Shown one piece after another: positions 33,501 through 43,200 of a stretch of DNA of 64,000 nt. Below the pieces are notes generated by a model. That model was given only the letters and a program-made list of their open reading frames with translations. It was not told the DNA's origin and made no database searches. Each line of letters starts with the position of its first letter. Position 1 is the first letter of the stretch. The translations under genes were made by a program, and so were the position numbers. The stretch comes from Owenia fusiformis (taxonomy: Eukaryota; Annelida; Polychaeta; Sabellida; Oweniidae). The DNA is taken from NCBI GenBank assembly GCA_903813345.2, contig CAIIXF020000003.1, positions 12,724,931 to 12,788,930 of the forward strand. Reading direction: 5' to 3'.

Positions 33501-33998
33501 TGCCCTAACCATTGTTGGGTCGTACAATCACAATGTAAGTAGAGTATAACACTTATGGATTTTTGGGAACAGAGGATACTGAATCAGTATCCTCTGTTCC
33601 CAAAAATCAGTCTGATGCGGGAAACAGTCGCAGCACTTTCAATGTACTGTTTTTTATATTATGAACTCCAGTTACAAACCCTGGATAAAACAAAGTCACA
33701 ATTCTGGAATCGAATGCTGTGTACTAAATGTGACTACGAATCCTGTGCACCTAGTGTTGCCCCTCCATTTACACTGAGTCTGGATCAAATAAAATAAAAA
33801 ATATTTTTAGACGGCCCGGCTCAATCTTATATCGACCATGGTCAAGTAATCAGGTTAGCAGTATACACAGCTTGAACCTGAATAGAGAGAAAAACATAGC
33901 CTCTTAATGAAATACATTCTATACCTTTGTAAACCCCTAAAGTTTATGCTCCAGTCTTTGATTTGTCGTCGAGAAACTTGTTTTTGTTGCGACGCCAT
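18578..33998 (-). CDS. EMC4: ER membrane protein complex subunit 4
   Basis: EMC4 is a core subunit of the ER membrane complex, which inserts tail-anchored and multipass proteins. Exons (minus): 33998-33925, 31534-31432, 30625-30472, 29783-29626 and 18616-18578, all with GT-AG borders and continuous phase, giving 175 residues (human about 183). Conserved blocks are [10 protein letters not shown] near the N-terminus, [18 protein letters not shown] (62-79), AGNTISIFP (82-90), [19 protein letters not shown] and the terminal RMEFSGGG. Two membrane segments fall at about 72-97 and 122-142. Intron 4 is 11 kb and full of transposons. The exon 3 acceptor reads TTTTAG, while four decayed tandem copies upstream carry TTTCAG. 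An AATAAA on the minus strand at 18485-18480 fits the transcript end. The gene diverges from NGDN. Confidence 0.95.
18665..18832. repeat. Dispersed repeat (CCCATCGAAC family), short deleted copy
   Basis: It begins with CAACGCCAAGGCATAGCAAT, continues through GGCCAACGGTATTTGAGTTATTG and a GGACAGACAGATG microsatellite-like block, and ends CTTCGTCCGATGGGATAA. The same order of blocks is seen at 24495-25597, with partial copies at 22150-22230 and 23630-23730. It lies in the 3' flank/last intron region of EMC4. Confidence 0.6.
19616..19776. repeat. Dispersed repeat with CCAAACACTGAATGC-type simple core
   Basis: It shares AACAAGGCATTAACATG and an internal degenerate array of CAAC/CCAAACACCAACTGCC motifs with copies at 49351-49506 and 58378-58512. 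This copy has lost the clear inverted ends seen in the other two. It lies in EMC4 intron 4. Confidence 0.55.
19780..21090. other. Part of EMC4 intron 4, nothing recognised
   Basis: AT-rich intronic DNA without exons that join to EMC4 and without a clear repeat. Confidence 0.4.
21095..21215 (-). repeat. tRNA-derived SINE-like copy 1
   Basis: Read on the minus strand, the sequence has an A-box-like GTTGGCTTAGCAGTC, a spacer with AAGCCTAGCTAGG, and a B-box-like GGTTGGGAGTTCGAGAC, about 75 bp apart, in the order of a tRNA-Leu/Ser-type pol III promoter. It is unlikely to be a working tRNA because the stems do not pair well. A second copy follows at 21385-21515 within a duplicated ~270-bp segment. 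Confidence 0.5.
21385..21515 (-). repeat. tRNA-derived SINE-like copy 2
   Basis: On the minus strand it reads GTTGGCCGAGTGGTCTAGAG, a near-canonical tRNA A-box region of the Leu/Ser type, then a spacer and a diverged B box (GGTTGAGAGTTTGAGAC). The flanks AAATGAATAAACAC and ATAAAAGGTTGTTTCA are shared with copy 1, so the copies arose by duplication of a larger unit. Confidence 0.55.
21654..21947 (-). other. Open frame of unknown status, coiled-coil-like
   Basis: A 97-codon open frame starts at a TTG and is Glu/Lys/Gln-rich ([14 protein letters not shown], then [19 protein letters not shown]). The open frame extends a few codons further upstream (RDK) before any plausible start. The composition looks more protein-like than most intronic frames, but I recognise no family, see no convincing splice sites, and it lies inside EMC4 intron 4. 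It could be a decayed retrocopy or chance. Confidence 0.2.
22350..22586. repeat. Inverted repeat (~65 bp arms)
   Basis: The block at 22350-22415 (AATCTTTTGACTTTTTCAGA, then AATGTGCCCAATATATGCTC) pairs with 22505-22586 in reverse complement with a few changes, around a centre near 22465 that is A/T-rich. The left flank carries the CCCATCGAAC-family 5' end (CAACGCCAAGGCATGGCATA near 22168), so this is probably another member with a foldback core. Confidence 0.6.
23630..23775. repeat. GGAT/GAAT microsatellite at the end of a CCCATCGAAC-family copy
   Basis: The 3' portion of the family (GCGGTATTTGAGTTATCGCC, then GGACAGACAGACGGATGG and CCCTCCAAACTTC) runs into about 60 bp of GGATGGATGAATGAAT repeats (23712-23772). 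The family seems to carry its own tetranucleotide array, which has expanded here. Confidence 0.65.
24495..25597. mobile_element. Longest copy of the CCCATCGAAC repeat family with ~150-bp internal repeats
   Basis: The left end reads CGGCAATGCCAAAGCGTAGC followed by GAATCCCATCGAAC. The right end reads CTTCGTTCGATGGGATAA, so CCCATCGAAC is inverted near both ends. The interior holds about four diverged units with AAATATGAACAAAATCGCTC, CACTACTTTTCGAGTTATAG, AAAATGGCGGCCATTTTTCA and GTGTCATTAGACAGTG. A GGATGGA microsatellite precedes the right end. There is no coding frame beyond period artefacts. Class is uncertain. Confidence 0.6.
26424..26603. mobile_element. TA-flanked MITE, CAGTAAAACCTG family
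   Basis: The ends CAGTAAAACCTGTATTAGTG and its diverged complement (AGATAGGTTTTACTG) are flanked by TA on both sides. The interior repeats AGTGAACACCTC motifs. Four other copies sit in introns of this window (29216-29584, 40664-40815, 49971-50151, 60946-61020). TA duplication fits Tc1/mariner mobilisation. It lies in EMC4 intron 4. Confidence 0.75.
27237..27300 (+). repeat. hAT-type terminus CAGTGGCGTAGCTACG without partner
   Basis: The motif CAGTGGCGTAGCTACG is the kind of tip carried by many animal hAT elements. I found no complementary end in the following 2 kb, so only one border of a truncated or rearranged insertion can be supported. Confidence 0.35.
27300..29210. other. Part of EMC4 intron 4, nothing recognised
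   Basis: AT-rich intronic DNA. A short perfect palindrome, TTTGATCATTTTAAATGATC with the following AAA, lies near 28806-28829. No exon is seen. Confidence 0.4.
29216..29584. mobile_element. CAGTAAAACCTG MITE interrupted by a second element
   Basis: TA-flanked ends CAGTAAAACCTGTATATCTG and GACAGGCTTTACTG mark a family member of about 113 bp that is split by the 247-bp element at 29307-29553. Its right end lies only 41 bp from EMC4 exon 4 (29626), inside intron 4 close to the donor. Confidence 0.75.
29307..29553. mobile_element. Nested 247-bp MITE with perfect 9-bp duplication
   Basis: Short inverted ends CATCCTCC and GGAGGATG bound the element, and the host MITE sequence ATGTGGTGT is repeated exactly at 29298-29306 and 29554-29562. 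The interior is non-coding. An 8-9 bp duplication points to hAT, Merlin or P-type mobilisation; the short ends do not decide which. Confidence 0.75.
30625..31020 (-). repeat. 91-bp tandem array copying EMC4 exon 3 start and its 3' splice site
   Basis: The first 60-odd nucleotides of EMC4 exon 3, its acceptor and about 30 nt of intron are repeated at an exact 91-bp period. The acceptor-side motif CATGATCTCT recurs at 30618, 30709, 30800, 30891 and 30982. Copies differ by only a few bases, so the array is young. Only the copy nearest the gene end continues into the rest of exon 3. The others are followed by intron sequence and lack a donor. Confidence 0.9.
31748..33219. mobile_element. CAGTTGGGGACA-family MITE, old copy split by an insertion
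   Basis: The left part (CAGTTTGGACCATAAATAAA, 31748) and right part (TAATGGTCCAAACTG, ending 33219) match the intact copy at 53582-53818. They are separated by the 1277-bp element at 31884-33160. The original TA flank survives on the right only. It lies in EMC4 intron 1. Confidence 0.7.
31884..33160. mobile_element. Nested CAGAGGTGGCG element, 1277 bp, 5-bp duplication
   Basis: The ends read CAGAGGTGGCGTTA and the complement of CAGCGGTGGCGGTA. The host MITE word ATATG is exactly repeated at 31879-31883 and 33161-33165. No transposase frame is present (longest frame 66 codons). The CAG tip with a 5-bp duplication matches a group of hAT-related elements as I recall them; the assignment is tentative. 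Confidence 0.75.
33430..33517. repeat. Imperfect hairpin in EMC4 intron 1
   Basis: CAATGATTGTTCAGGCAGTG and TTTCTACAG face GTAGAAACACTGCCC and TAACCATTGTTGG across a short spacer. It could be a small foldback element or a chance structure. It is followed closely by the perfect palindrome at 33560. Confidence 0.5.
33560..33606. repeat. Perfect 47-bp palindrome (23-bp arms, 1-nt centre)
   Basis: Arms begin TTTTTGGGAACAGAGGATAC and end with its exact complement, with a single central A. There is no mismatch. It lies in EMC4 intron 1 about 320 bp from exon 1. Confidence 0.85.
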
Positions 33999-34191
33999 TA
34001 TTGAAGTTACACATTCCAAATTCAAAAATTATGCTGAACTTTATCTATTTGCTTTATAAACCTAAACAATATGACAATTTAGACTTAAATATACTTTATT
34101 TCCATTTAATCTAGTTTCAATTATCATTTTTTTGTAGATTAAGATGATATAGTTCCCGTTTAAAAGATGTAGAAATGGGAATGCGTTTGAA

Positions 34192-34199
34192 TGACGTCA
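34192..34199. promoter_or_regulatory. CRE palindrome TGACGTCA in the EMC4/NGDN shared promoter
   Basis: A full CREB/ATF site lies 13 bp before the NGDN start codon and 193 bp from the EMC4 start codon. The two genes diverge with 214 bp between start codons, so this short interval must hold both promoters. Being palindromic, the site can serve both directions. Binding is inferred from the motif alone. Confidence 0.6.
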
Positions 34200-34212
34200 T
34201 CACTTGGCGAGC

Positions 34213-37200
34213 ATGGAAAAGGTAATGCTATTATTTATTTCATAAATATCTAAAGTTTAGCTACTTTAGACAGATTCTGATTCATTTTCATCTGTCGGTC
34301 TGAAAGCCCATAATTTCCAATATTGTCTAGATATATATCCCTTAAAATTTGTTTATTTTACATTTTGTATAATCTCATCCACTGATGTATGGCCTCTTGT
34401 AAATTCTCTTATTTTTAACATGGGAAATCCTCACTTCAGCAAATCCACCTGTCATTTATTTATGTCCCCAACTGTATGAATATTTTAGTACAAATCTATA
34501 GTATAGTATAGTGTAAATTTACAACAAGGGGGGATTTACCGCTGGGTTAAAAAAAGAAATATGTCTTTAAGGTACAGCTGGAAAGTAACATTTTGGTAAA
34601 AAATTGCTATACCTGCACATGTTATTTTCCGGTACAAAATAAAGTATGAAGGCATGTGTCAATTTACTTGCTTTTTTCAGGAAAGTATCATTACATTGTC
34701 TTCTTTTAGAATATCTGGTAGGGGTTCAATGGGAACTCCAGGAAATTATGATATTTCACACTTTCTATTTTTCCAAATTTTCTTTCAAAGTTTCCAGGCA
34801 ACACAGGAGCTACCATTGACATGTTTCCAGATATTCTAAAAATAAACAATGTAATGATACTTTACTGAAAAAGGCAAGGAAATGCACACATGACTTCATA
34901 CTTAATTTCGTACCAGAAAATAACATGTGCAGGTATAGCAATTTTTTACCAAAATGTTACTTTCCAGCTGAACCTTAATGTAAATCTGTATTGCATTTTA
35001 ACCTTATCGACATATTCACCTACTGTCTTTGGGAAATATGATGATGAGAAGACATATCGTCGCTGATTGGTCAAATTGATGTAGACAAACAATGATGGTT
35101 TCAAAATTTTCTAAACATCACAATTTGTCCCGTGCCAGGACTGTAGTCCTGCATTGAGAGCATTCTTTTGCCTGTACGATTACAACATGGGAGAATTTTC
35201 TACGCTTCTTACACTTAAAATACCTATTTCAATAGATTCCTTGGTATTTTAGCATTCTTTTCTTGTAGTTGAATCCACAATTGTCTGGGTTTATCGGCAG
35301 AACAAAGAAATTTTCGTTTTTAATCACAATATTTGCGTGTAATATTTAACTTATTTCAACCGTCAAATTCCTCCATTTTTGGTGCTTCCGGGCCACTTCC
35401 GGGTCAGTCAAACGGGGAATCCCCTTTTAAGTCTAACTGCCATCTTGGAAAGTGATGGAATATCTCTCGATGAAAAAGAAAAATGTTCCCGTTCTGCTGA
35501 TATACCCAGACAATTGTGGATTCAACTACACAAAAAGAATGCTAAAATACCCAGGAATTAATTGAAGTAGGTATCTTAAGTGTAAGGGGCGTAGATAATT
35601 CTCCCAAGTTGTAATCCTACAGGCAAAAGAATGCTCTTAATGCAGGACAATTTAGTCCTGGTACGGGATAAATCGCAATAACGTGCTGTATTCCTAAACA
35701 ACAGTCTGTTACACTGCTTCAAAGGCAAGCAGTTGAACCTTAAAAATAAGATATCTATAGAAAATTGTGCCATAATATATAGAAAAATATATTCATATTG
35801 CACACGAATGACATTTGTATATTTCAGATTGTTTAGTGCAATAAGCCTGTGCCCTCTTGTAATTTGAGGTCTGTCCTCCATTTTATTTTTTTGAGAATTA
35901 ACATGGGAGAGAAGGTCCAAAATATAAGAGGTTACAGACTTTATGAGCCAACTTACAAGCAATCCAACATATACAAATGTCATTCGTGTGCAATATGAAT
36001 ATTTTTTTCTATATTTAATTACACAATATTATTTAGATTTCTTATATTTCAGGTTTAATTGCTTGCCTTTGAAGCAGTGTAACAGACTGTAGGAGGTGTA
36101 TATTCTGACAAAAGGGGTGGTAAGGTAGAGACATAATCATGTCTGTCTGATAGTGCTGACTTTGATCCAAGGTTATAAACATAGGCAAAGGTCGATAGAA
36201 ATATTAATTTTAAATAAAGATGGCATGGTAATCGATCTGTGTTTATCTATAGAGAAAAGATAATACTGGATTCTTTTTGTGCTGCCATCCTTATATCGGC
36301 CCAGAACCTATGGTTATAAAGTAGGCACCTGCGATGTATATCAGTACATGAGTACGTGTGTAAATGTGTATGGTGTTATCTGATGATGATTATGATGATG
36401 TAGTGAAACTAGTCAAGTAGCTCCTATGGCTTACTCTCTTCCAAAGCCCTCTCTGTATTCAGGCCTTGCATGATCTATGGCAGATGAAGCCTCTAATGTA
36501 TTCATTAGTTCCATAGAGAACAGAAGTCCCCCCATGTTATCAATAGGTTACACTATTCAGTATATACAGGGTGTCAAATAAGTTCCGTCCCCCTGCTACA
36601 GCTAAAACCTAGATGGTACCTAGTGTGATATACCATTGGAAAGATCATCCAAAGTTATGTTAACTCACCAACTGTCAAGTATTTTGGATGAAATTCACCT
36701 TTATTTTCATGATGTCCTTTATAGTTACTGTACCCTCCTTACCAGTCTGGCCAAGCTGGCAATATTGCTAAAGTGAATTGTAGCTCAACTATTGAGATGT
36801 TCCTAAAACGGCAGACCATTATAGTTGATATTATCCGAGATAAAATAATATTCCACTTGTGGCACTGCTGGTTTCGATTTGAATTCAAAAACTATTCTCG
36901 CAAATATTTCTTAAAAGATATTTGAATTGAATATTTACCACATGCAGGGGTTTCATTAGCAGCAGGCAACAGGCAATTTTCACCTGTTTTTTTTACAAAA
37001 TGGCCTGTTGTTTTTAGGGACTTATCCATGTTAAATTTATGATTTCCATTAATTTTGCCTGTTGTTTTCAATTATTTAGCCTGTTGTGAGAAATTCTAGT
37101 GAAACCCCTGACATGCGACATTTTTTAGAGAGGACAAGTTGGTTGACTGAAGACTCAAGTAACCTAACTCCTTTTTAAGATTAATGTTATGTTTTACAGG

Positions 37201-40200
37201 TAATCAATGAAGATGTCCCGAAGGCCTTTGGTCTGTTCAGGGACCTGGTAACTAATGCTAGTGACTTGACCAGCAATGTGGAGGCACTTACAAATAAGGT
37301 GAAGGAGGGGGCCATATCAACATCTCAGGTAATGAATATGTTAACTGTATTCTGTTAACAAAGTGTACCTATTTTCCTTGAATAATTCAATGTGCCTAAC
37401 ATGGTCCAACAAAACTTTTATTCCTGAGAAGACAAGCTGTCGGGTAGGGCTGGCACAGAACGGAATAATTGTCCGAACCGTCCGATTTTGCCTTAGGAAA
37501 CAGACTTTCGGACCTACCTTCTCATATTCCGATAATTTGGGGAATTTTTATTTTCCTTAAAGAACATTCACTTATCGTTATACCGACACGCTAACTCGCT
37601 AAAGCGAACTAGTACTATGAAACAAAATCAATAAATATATATAATTATTAAACATTTGCACTTGGTAAAGTTGTTTAATATGTAATGAATGATAGGAATA
37701 AATAAAGTATGATCGTTTTATATGTATTCAGTACCTATAAGAAAAGACAATTATTGTAAGAAAGACAATATACAATATACAGTAACAGTTGTATGCCAAG
37801 GTGCCAAGAAGGCTAGGACTCAAACATTTTGCCATTAGTTTTGAACATTTATGCCACTTGTTCTGGCAGTTAGATAGTGTTAGCAACTTATATATATATA
37901 GTTGTACACTGCTGTTCAAATGGTAACAAAAATGAGAACTTAAGGGGAGAAGTAGGAACTATTTTAAATAAGGTCCGAAATTCCGAAAGTTCTGAATTCC
38001 GAAGCCAATTTCCGAATTCCGTTCTGTTCCGATTCCGTTCCATTCCATGCCAGCCCAACTGTCGGGGCTTATTAGAGGTTTATTCATTTACTTTGTTTGC
38101 ATTGTTTACTGAAAAAGAACTAGCAATGGCTTATCATAAGCATGGAGAGAATTTTCTATAAAGGACGATTCTTGGTTTGGAGAACGAAGTTCATCAATCT
38201 AAATGAGTATTATCCCTGCTTCGGACAAATTTGATTTTTTTACATAATATAGATTTGAATGTCCTCTTTTGAATACTCATACTTTAATTTTGGTAATATT
38301 TCTAGATTTTTCGCAAAAAAATATTAGCGCAGTACACTGATGAACTTCTTTCCCCAAATCGAGACTTGTATTTTATTGAATCGGTCTAATTGAGTGTTAT
38401 CCTGCTTCAGACCAATTTGTTTTTTTTACATCTTGTAGATTTAAATGTCCTCTTTTGAGTATTCATAGTTTAATTTGGGTAATATTTCTATATTTTTCAT
38501 GAAAAAAATTATTAGCCCAGGAGACTGTTCTCCAAACCGAGAATCGTCCTTTACATATTTATAGACGCTGTGTTACAGATGTAGACAATGTGTATGAATG
38601 CTTGATACAGCAAAATTATGAATGAAGTAAGTTCCATATATTATATGATTTTACCTTGAGCTAACACTAAACTGACACTTTACAGGGTTTAAGCTTTCTG
38701 GAGGTGAAGTACCAGATGTTATTGAGCTACCTGGTCAATGTAACCCACCTAATGGTTCACAAGTGCCAGGGCGGCTCACTAGAGGGCTCTCAAGATGTGC
38801 ACAGATTAGTAGAGATAAGAACAGTAAGGAAAAGTTTAAGTACCTATCTTACAAATATAAGGCTAACTTACTTAGGCCAATTTTTTTAAATTCAACTCAA
38901 AATTAAAGAAATTATACAATTTTAGGCCTTCTCATCTTTAGAGGAAAGTCCCGGTAGGCCTGAGAAATGTGTAGTGTAATTAATTATTAATGTATGTTTA
39001 AAATGTTGTTACCATTTTATAGCTGCGTAGAAAAACATTTTTATGTGGGGCAGAAAATAATAAAATACAAAAGTTATTTATTTACTTGTTTGTGAGCAGG
39101 TTGTCAGAAGAACTGTTACATCTCCTAAAATTTAACAAATTGCATCAAATACTGGTATCTGTTTCTTATTTCCAGGTGTTGGAAAAGATGAAGCCAATAG
39201 ATTCAAAATTGAAATATCAGATAGATAAATTGATAAAAACTGCCAATACTGGTACAGCAGGTAAAGCATATATCTAGAACAATATTATATACCGATTTAA
39301 AGTAGCATTTCCTATTGTATCTCGACCTGAATTCCTATCTGCTTGCCACACTTCCCAATGCCTATTACATGGTGGATGATTTTTACATTTTGATGCTGAT
39401 AAGGTCCTAATAATGTTCTCAAATATAGACTTCAAAAACTTTAAATAACCTAACGACTTCAAGGTAGAAAATGTAAGCATTTTCTTTGGATACTGTTGCC
39501 AGATTAGTGGTTAAAAGAATGTATAATGTAGATGATCTCCATCTTTTTAAAATGGTACTCACTACCACAAGTATTCAGAGATGGAGTCATTTTTCTTTTT
39601 TTCTTTAGTGAACGACCCTCTAAGGTTCAGAGCAAATCCCGACAGTCTTGTTAGCAAACTAGACGAGGAAGACTCTGACAGCGGATCAAATGTAGACGAT
39701 GATGAAGAAAAGAAATCAAAAGTTTACAGACCTCCTAAACTTGCTGCTGTTCATTATGGTATGTTATATCTTTCATTTCACCCTTGGGCCAAGATTTCAC
39801 TAAGTTGCCCTTTGAAATGACGTTATTGCTATATTCATGAGATGATACTAAGAAAGCAACAAGTATTTGAAAACAAATTGTAAGAAGTTTGAAAATTAGC
39901 AATATGTTAATCTTATAATCATGCCCTGAAATCTAAAGAATGACATCATTACCAATGGATGGTTGTTCACTACTAATTTTCCCAAGTAAGATGTTCTTCA
40001 CACCTAGTTTGTGTGTAAATATTGCTGTGTAAAAACATTCAATACAGTACATAAATCAAATTAATATTTTCCCTTCATAGTTATTTTCAAATATATTTTA
40101 AGATTTAATTTGCTACAGTTTGTTAAGTGGGAATACTTTGACGTGTGATGTCCATTCTTGGATGTCTTGTTAAAAGCAACAATATAATCAAATGTGAGAT

Positions 40201-43200
40201 TTCTTTTTACTGAAGTCGCACAAATCAAACACCTCATAAGTCGAACGCTATATGAGGGACCTAACAAAATGTGTTTCACTTATACAGGCTTGAGTATAAC
40301 ATGGAAGTCAAATCAGTAAGCTAGACAAGCACAAGACAGGGCTAGACTTACTGTATAATATGCATACATATTTCAGATGGTGATCAGACCCAGCAGAGTA
40401 AACTAGAACAGCACATGGAGAAGGCAAAGAAAAAGGCTCTACATAGTGGTGTCATACAGGAACTAAAGGCTCAATACTCTGAGGCACCAGAGGAAATAGC
40501 GGTTAGTACTTTTTCAAGGAATTCATCAGCAACATTTTCCTTGGGGGTTTTTCCTAAATAACCTGTTTTTTAGAAACTTGAAACAGTTTCCATATGAAAA
40601 TCATAATTTTCAAAAATGTTACCTATTGGCTGGACTAGTATGAGCTGCATTGTAAGCTTTACATAGTAAAACCTGTCTTAGTGAACACCTCTTTTAAGTG
40701 AACACCTGTCTCTATGGAACACTCTTTCTCTGCACATACTATTGACTTCTGTATAAACTACTCTTTAGTGAAGACTTCCTGGCAAAAAAATATTCAACAT
40801 ACACTGGTTTTACTGTAATGTCAAAATTGTCATTTTAGAATGAACACAGTGAGCCATATTTAGTGCGTATTCATGAGTTTTTTGTGAGCATATTTGTGAG
40901 CATATCAATAGAAATATATTTCCCATATGCAAACTGTTGCTGTCATTTTACCCCTTCATAAATAAGATTAATTCCAAAGTTCCAATATGCAAAAAGTCCA
41001 AAAGTACATGTAGCATCGACTGAGTGATGAATATTCATGATTGCATGAGTACGGCAATTAGTTTTGATTCTTGAAGCTGACATATTTATATACTATGTCA
41101 TATTGATTCATTTTTAGGAGGGTAGATCATTCAGAAAAACAGTTATTATGTCATATTTCTTCATTTTCAGGAGGGTGGATCATTCAGAAACACTGCTATG
41201 AAGCGTAAGGAGCAGGAGAGGGAGGAGTATGAAGAGAGGAACTTTGTCAGACTTGGCATGACCAAAAAGGAGAGGGTAATCATATATTATTTTATTTTCA
41301 TAATGAACACTGTACATGACTGTATTGTAAAATAATTTGAAATCAGTTTATTGTATTGTATTAGTGTTTGCATTTTACTCATGATTTTGAAGTGTCAAGC
41401 TTTGTAGGATATCATAAGTTATATATGCTATATCTTTATGATAGTTTATGTCAATTATAGTTAATGTCAGTTATAGTTAATGGCATTGAAAGTAAGCATT
41501 TATTACATTGGCAAATCATATTCGTGTGTTGCTTGACATAAACAGTGACGAAATATATTATAAGGAATAAAGAAAGGGTTTAAGATAATAGGCTATTTCC
41601 ATTTCTAACTCAGATAATTCAGTTTGAGTTAAAATATTGTATAAACTAAAATATTTGATTTTCTCACAATTAAATATTTTTGCACAAACTGAAAACAAAA
41701 CGTTCACTGTATAATTTTTTAATGCTTTAAATGCATATGCTTCCAGACTGCCCTAAAGCAAGATAAAACCATGTCCCATCTCAACGACATAACAAAGTTT
41801 GGAGATGTGAATTATGAAGCTTTATCAGGGAAAGGAGGTTTTGAGGTATGTATTATATTGTCATCCTATGACTTTTTTAGAATATCTTTTCAATATACTC
41901 AGTGATATTGATATATCTGTATATTCGTTCGCTTCGCTTTCTCGTGCAGATATCAATATCACCTCGTAGATAAAAATGATATTCCTCAAAATCATAGGAT
42001 ATCCTATAAGTATGGCACTACGGGCAAATTATTGATATGACGCGCCATCCGCTAGGTGCGCTGATCACGATCGCACTGGACGAAATGTTGCATCTCCAGG
42101 TGCAGAATTATTATGTTACCGTCAATGGAGAAAGATTGAGACCTTTTATTTGGAGAACGTGCACAGCTGTACTTATCTGGCTCTTATACGTCCGTGAGTG
42201 TGTAAAAGTCGTATGTTTATAATGTACTTCCCAGTTTGCTACATTTTGCTACATTTGGTCAAGTCATTAAAACGAACGATTTGATAGTCCAAGGACGTCT
42301 ATGGATAGTCATACTTTCACCCTTGGTTCATTTTTTTCATTTATAAATAAAATTAATTTAAATTCACATATTCAAAAACTAGAAACTCTAAATCGCAATC
42401 GTATCGTTTTAGATTTTTAAAATAATGCTTTACTTTTGAAATACGACTGTGTAAACACAAACGTTGGTCAATATTTACGCGTGAGCTTCGTCTGATTTCA
42501 CTTGAGAAAAGCGTTGCCAATGCGTAATGTTGATGCACCCACTACTCAGTACATTTAGATCATAGAATTATAAAATAAAGACCCTCTAATCTACATATTA
42601 ATATGATCATGAATCTGAAATCTATTTAAAAATCCATTCACATTAAGTTATTGAATTGTCCGTCTAAAGCTTACGCTATACACTGAACGGTTCAATCATC
42701 AAAAGTTTATTTCTGACTGCCAGCGCAGTTCATTCCTCGATATTTAGACATAAGAAAACATAACTTACACTCATAGTATGGATGTGAATTTAATTACTTT
42801 AATACTTACATTCATAATGATTACTGTTGTGAAATTATTTTCGGAATCCGTCCAAGAACAGTGGTGTAAAACGGCTTCTCCTGCGACCAACCTAAACATG
42901 TCTGTTTGACGCAACAATTTTGCACTCACGGTGTTTTCAAGGTTATTTACAGAAAGATGACGAAAACATTTGACACCATAGCAACTTATAATTTAGATAA
43001 ACATGCAGTAGAGACCCCCTAGTACCACCATTGAAAAAATCAGAAAAATCTGTTAATTTTAAGCAATTCTATTCTGCTCACCAAGAAAGCGGGTTTTACA
43101 AGAAGTATAGACCGGGAGCGCGTGAACACCTAGCGGTAGGTTTTAGAGTGAAAAGCATAAGACGAAATTGGCGCGTCATATCAATAATTTGCCCGTAGTG

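Noticed and set aside
35576-35983. 135-codon minus-strand open frame
   Set aside because: It runs across two foldback elements in NGDN intron 1 and has no family resemblance.
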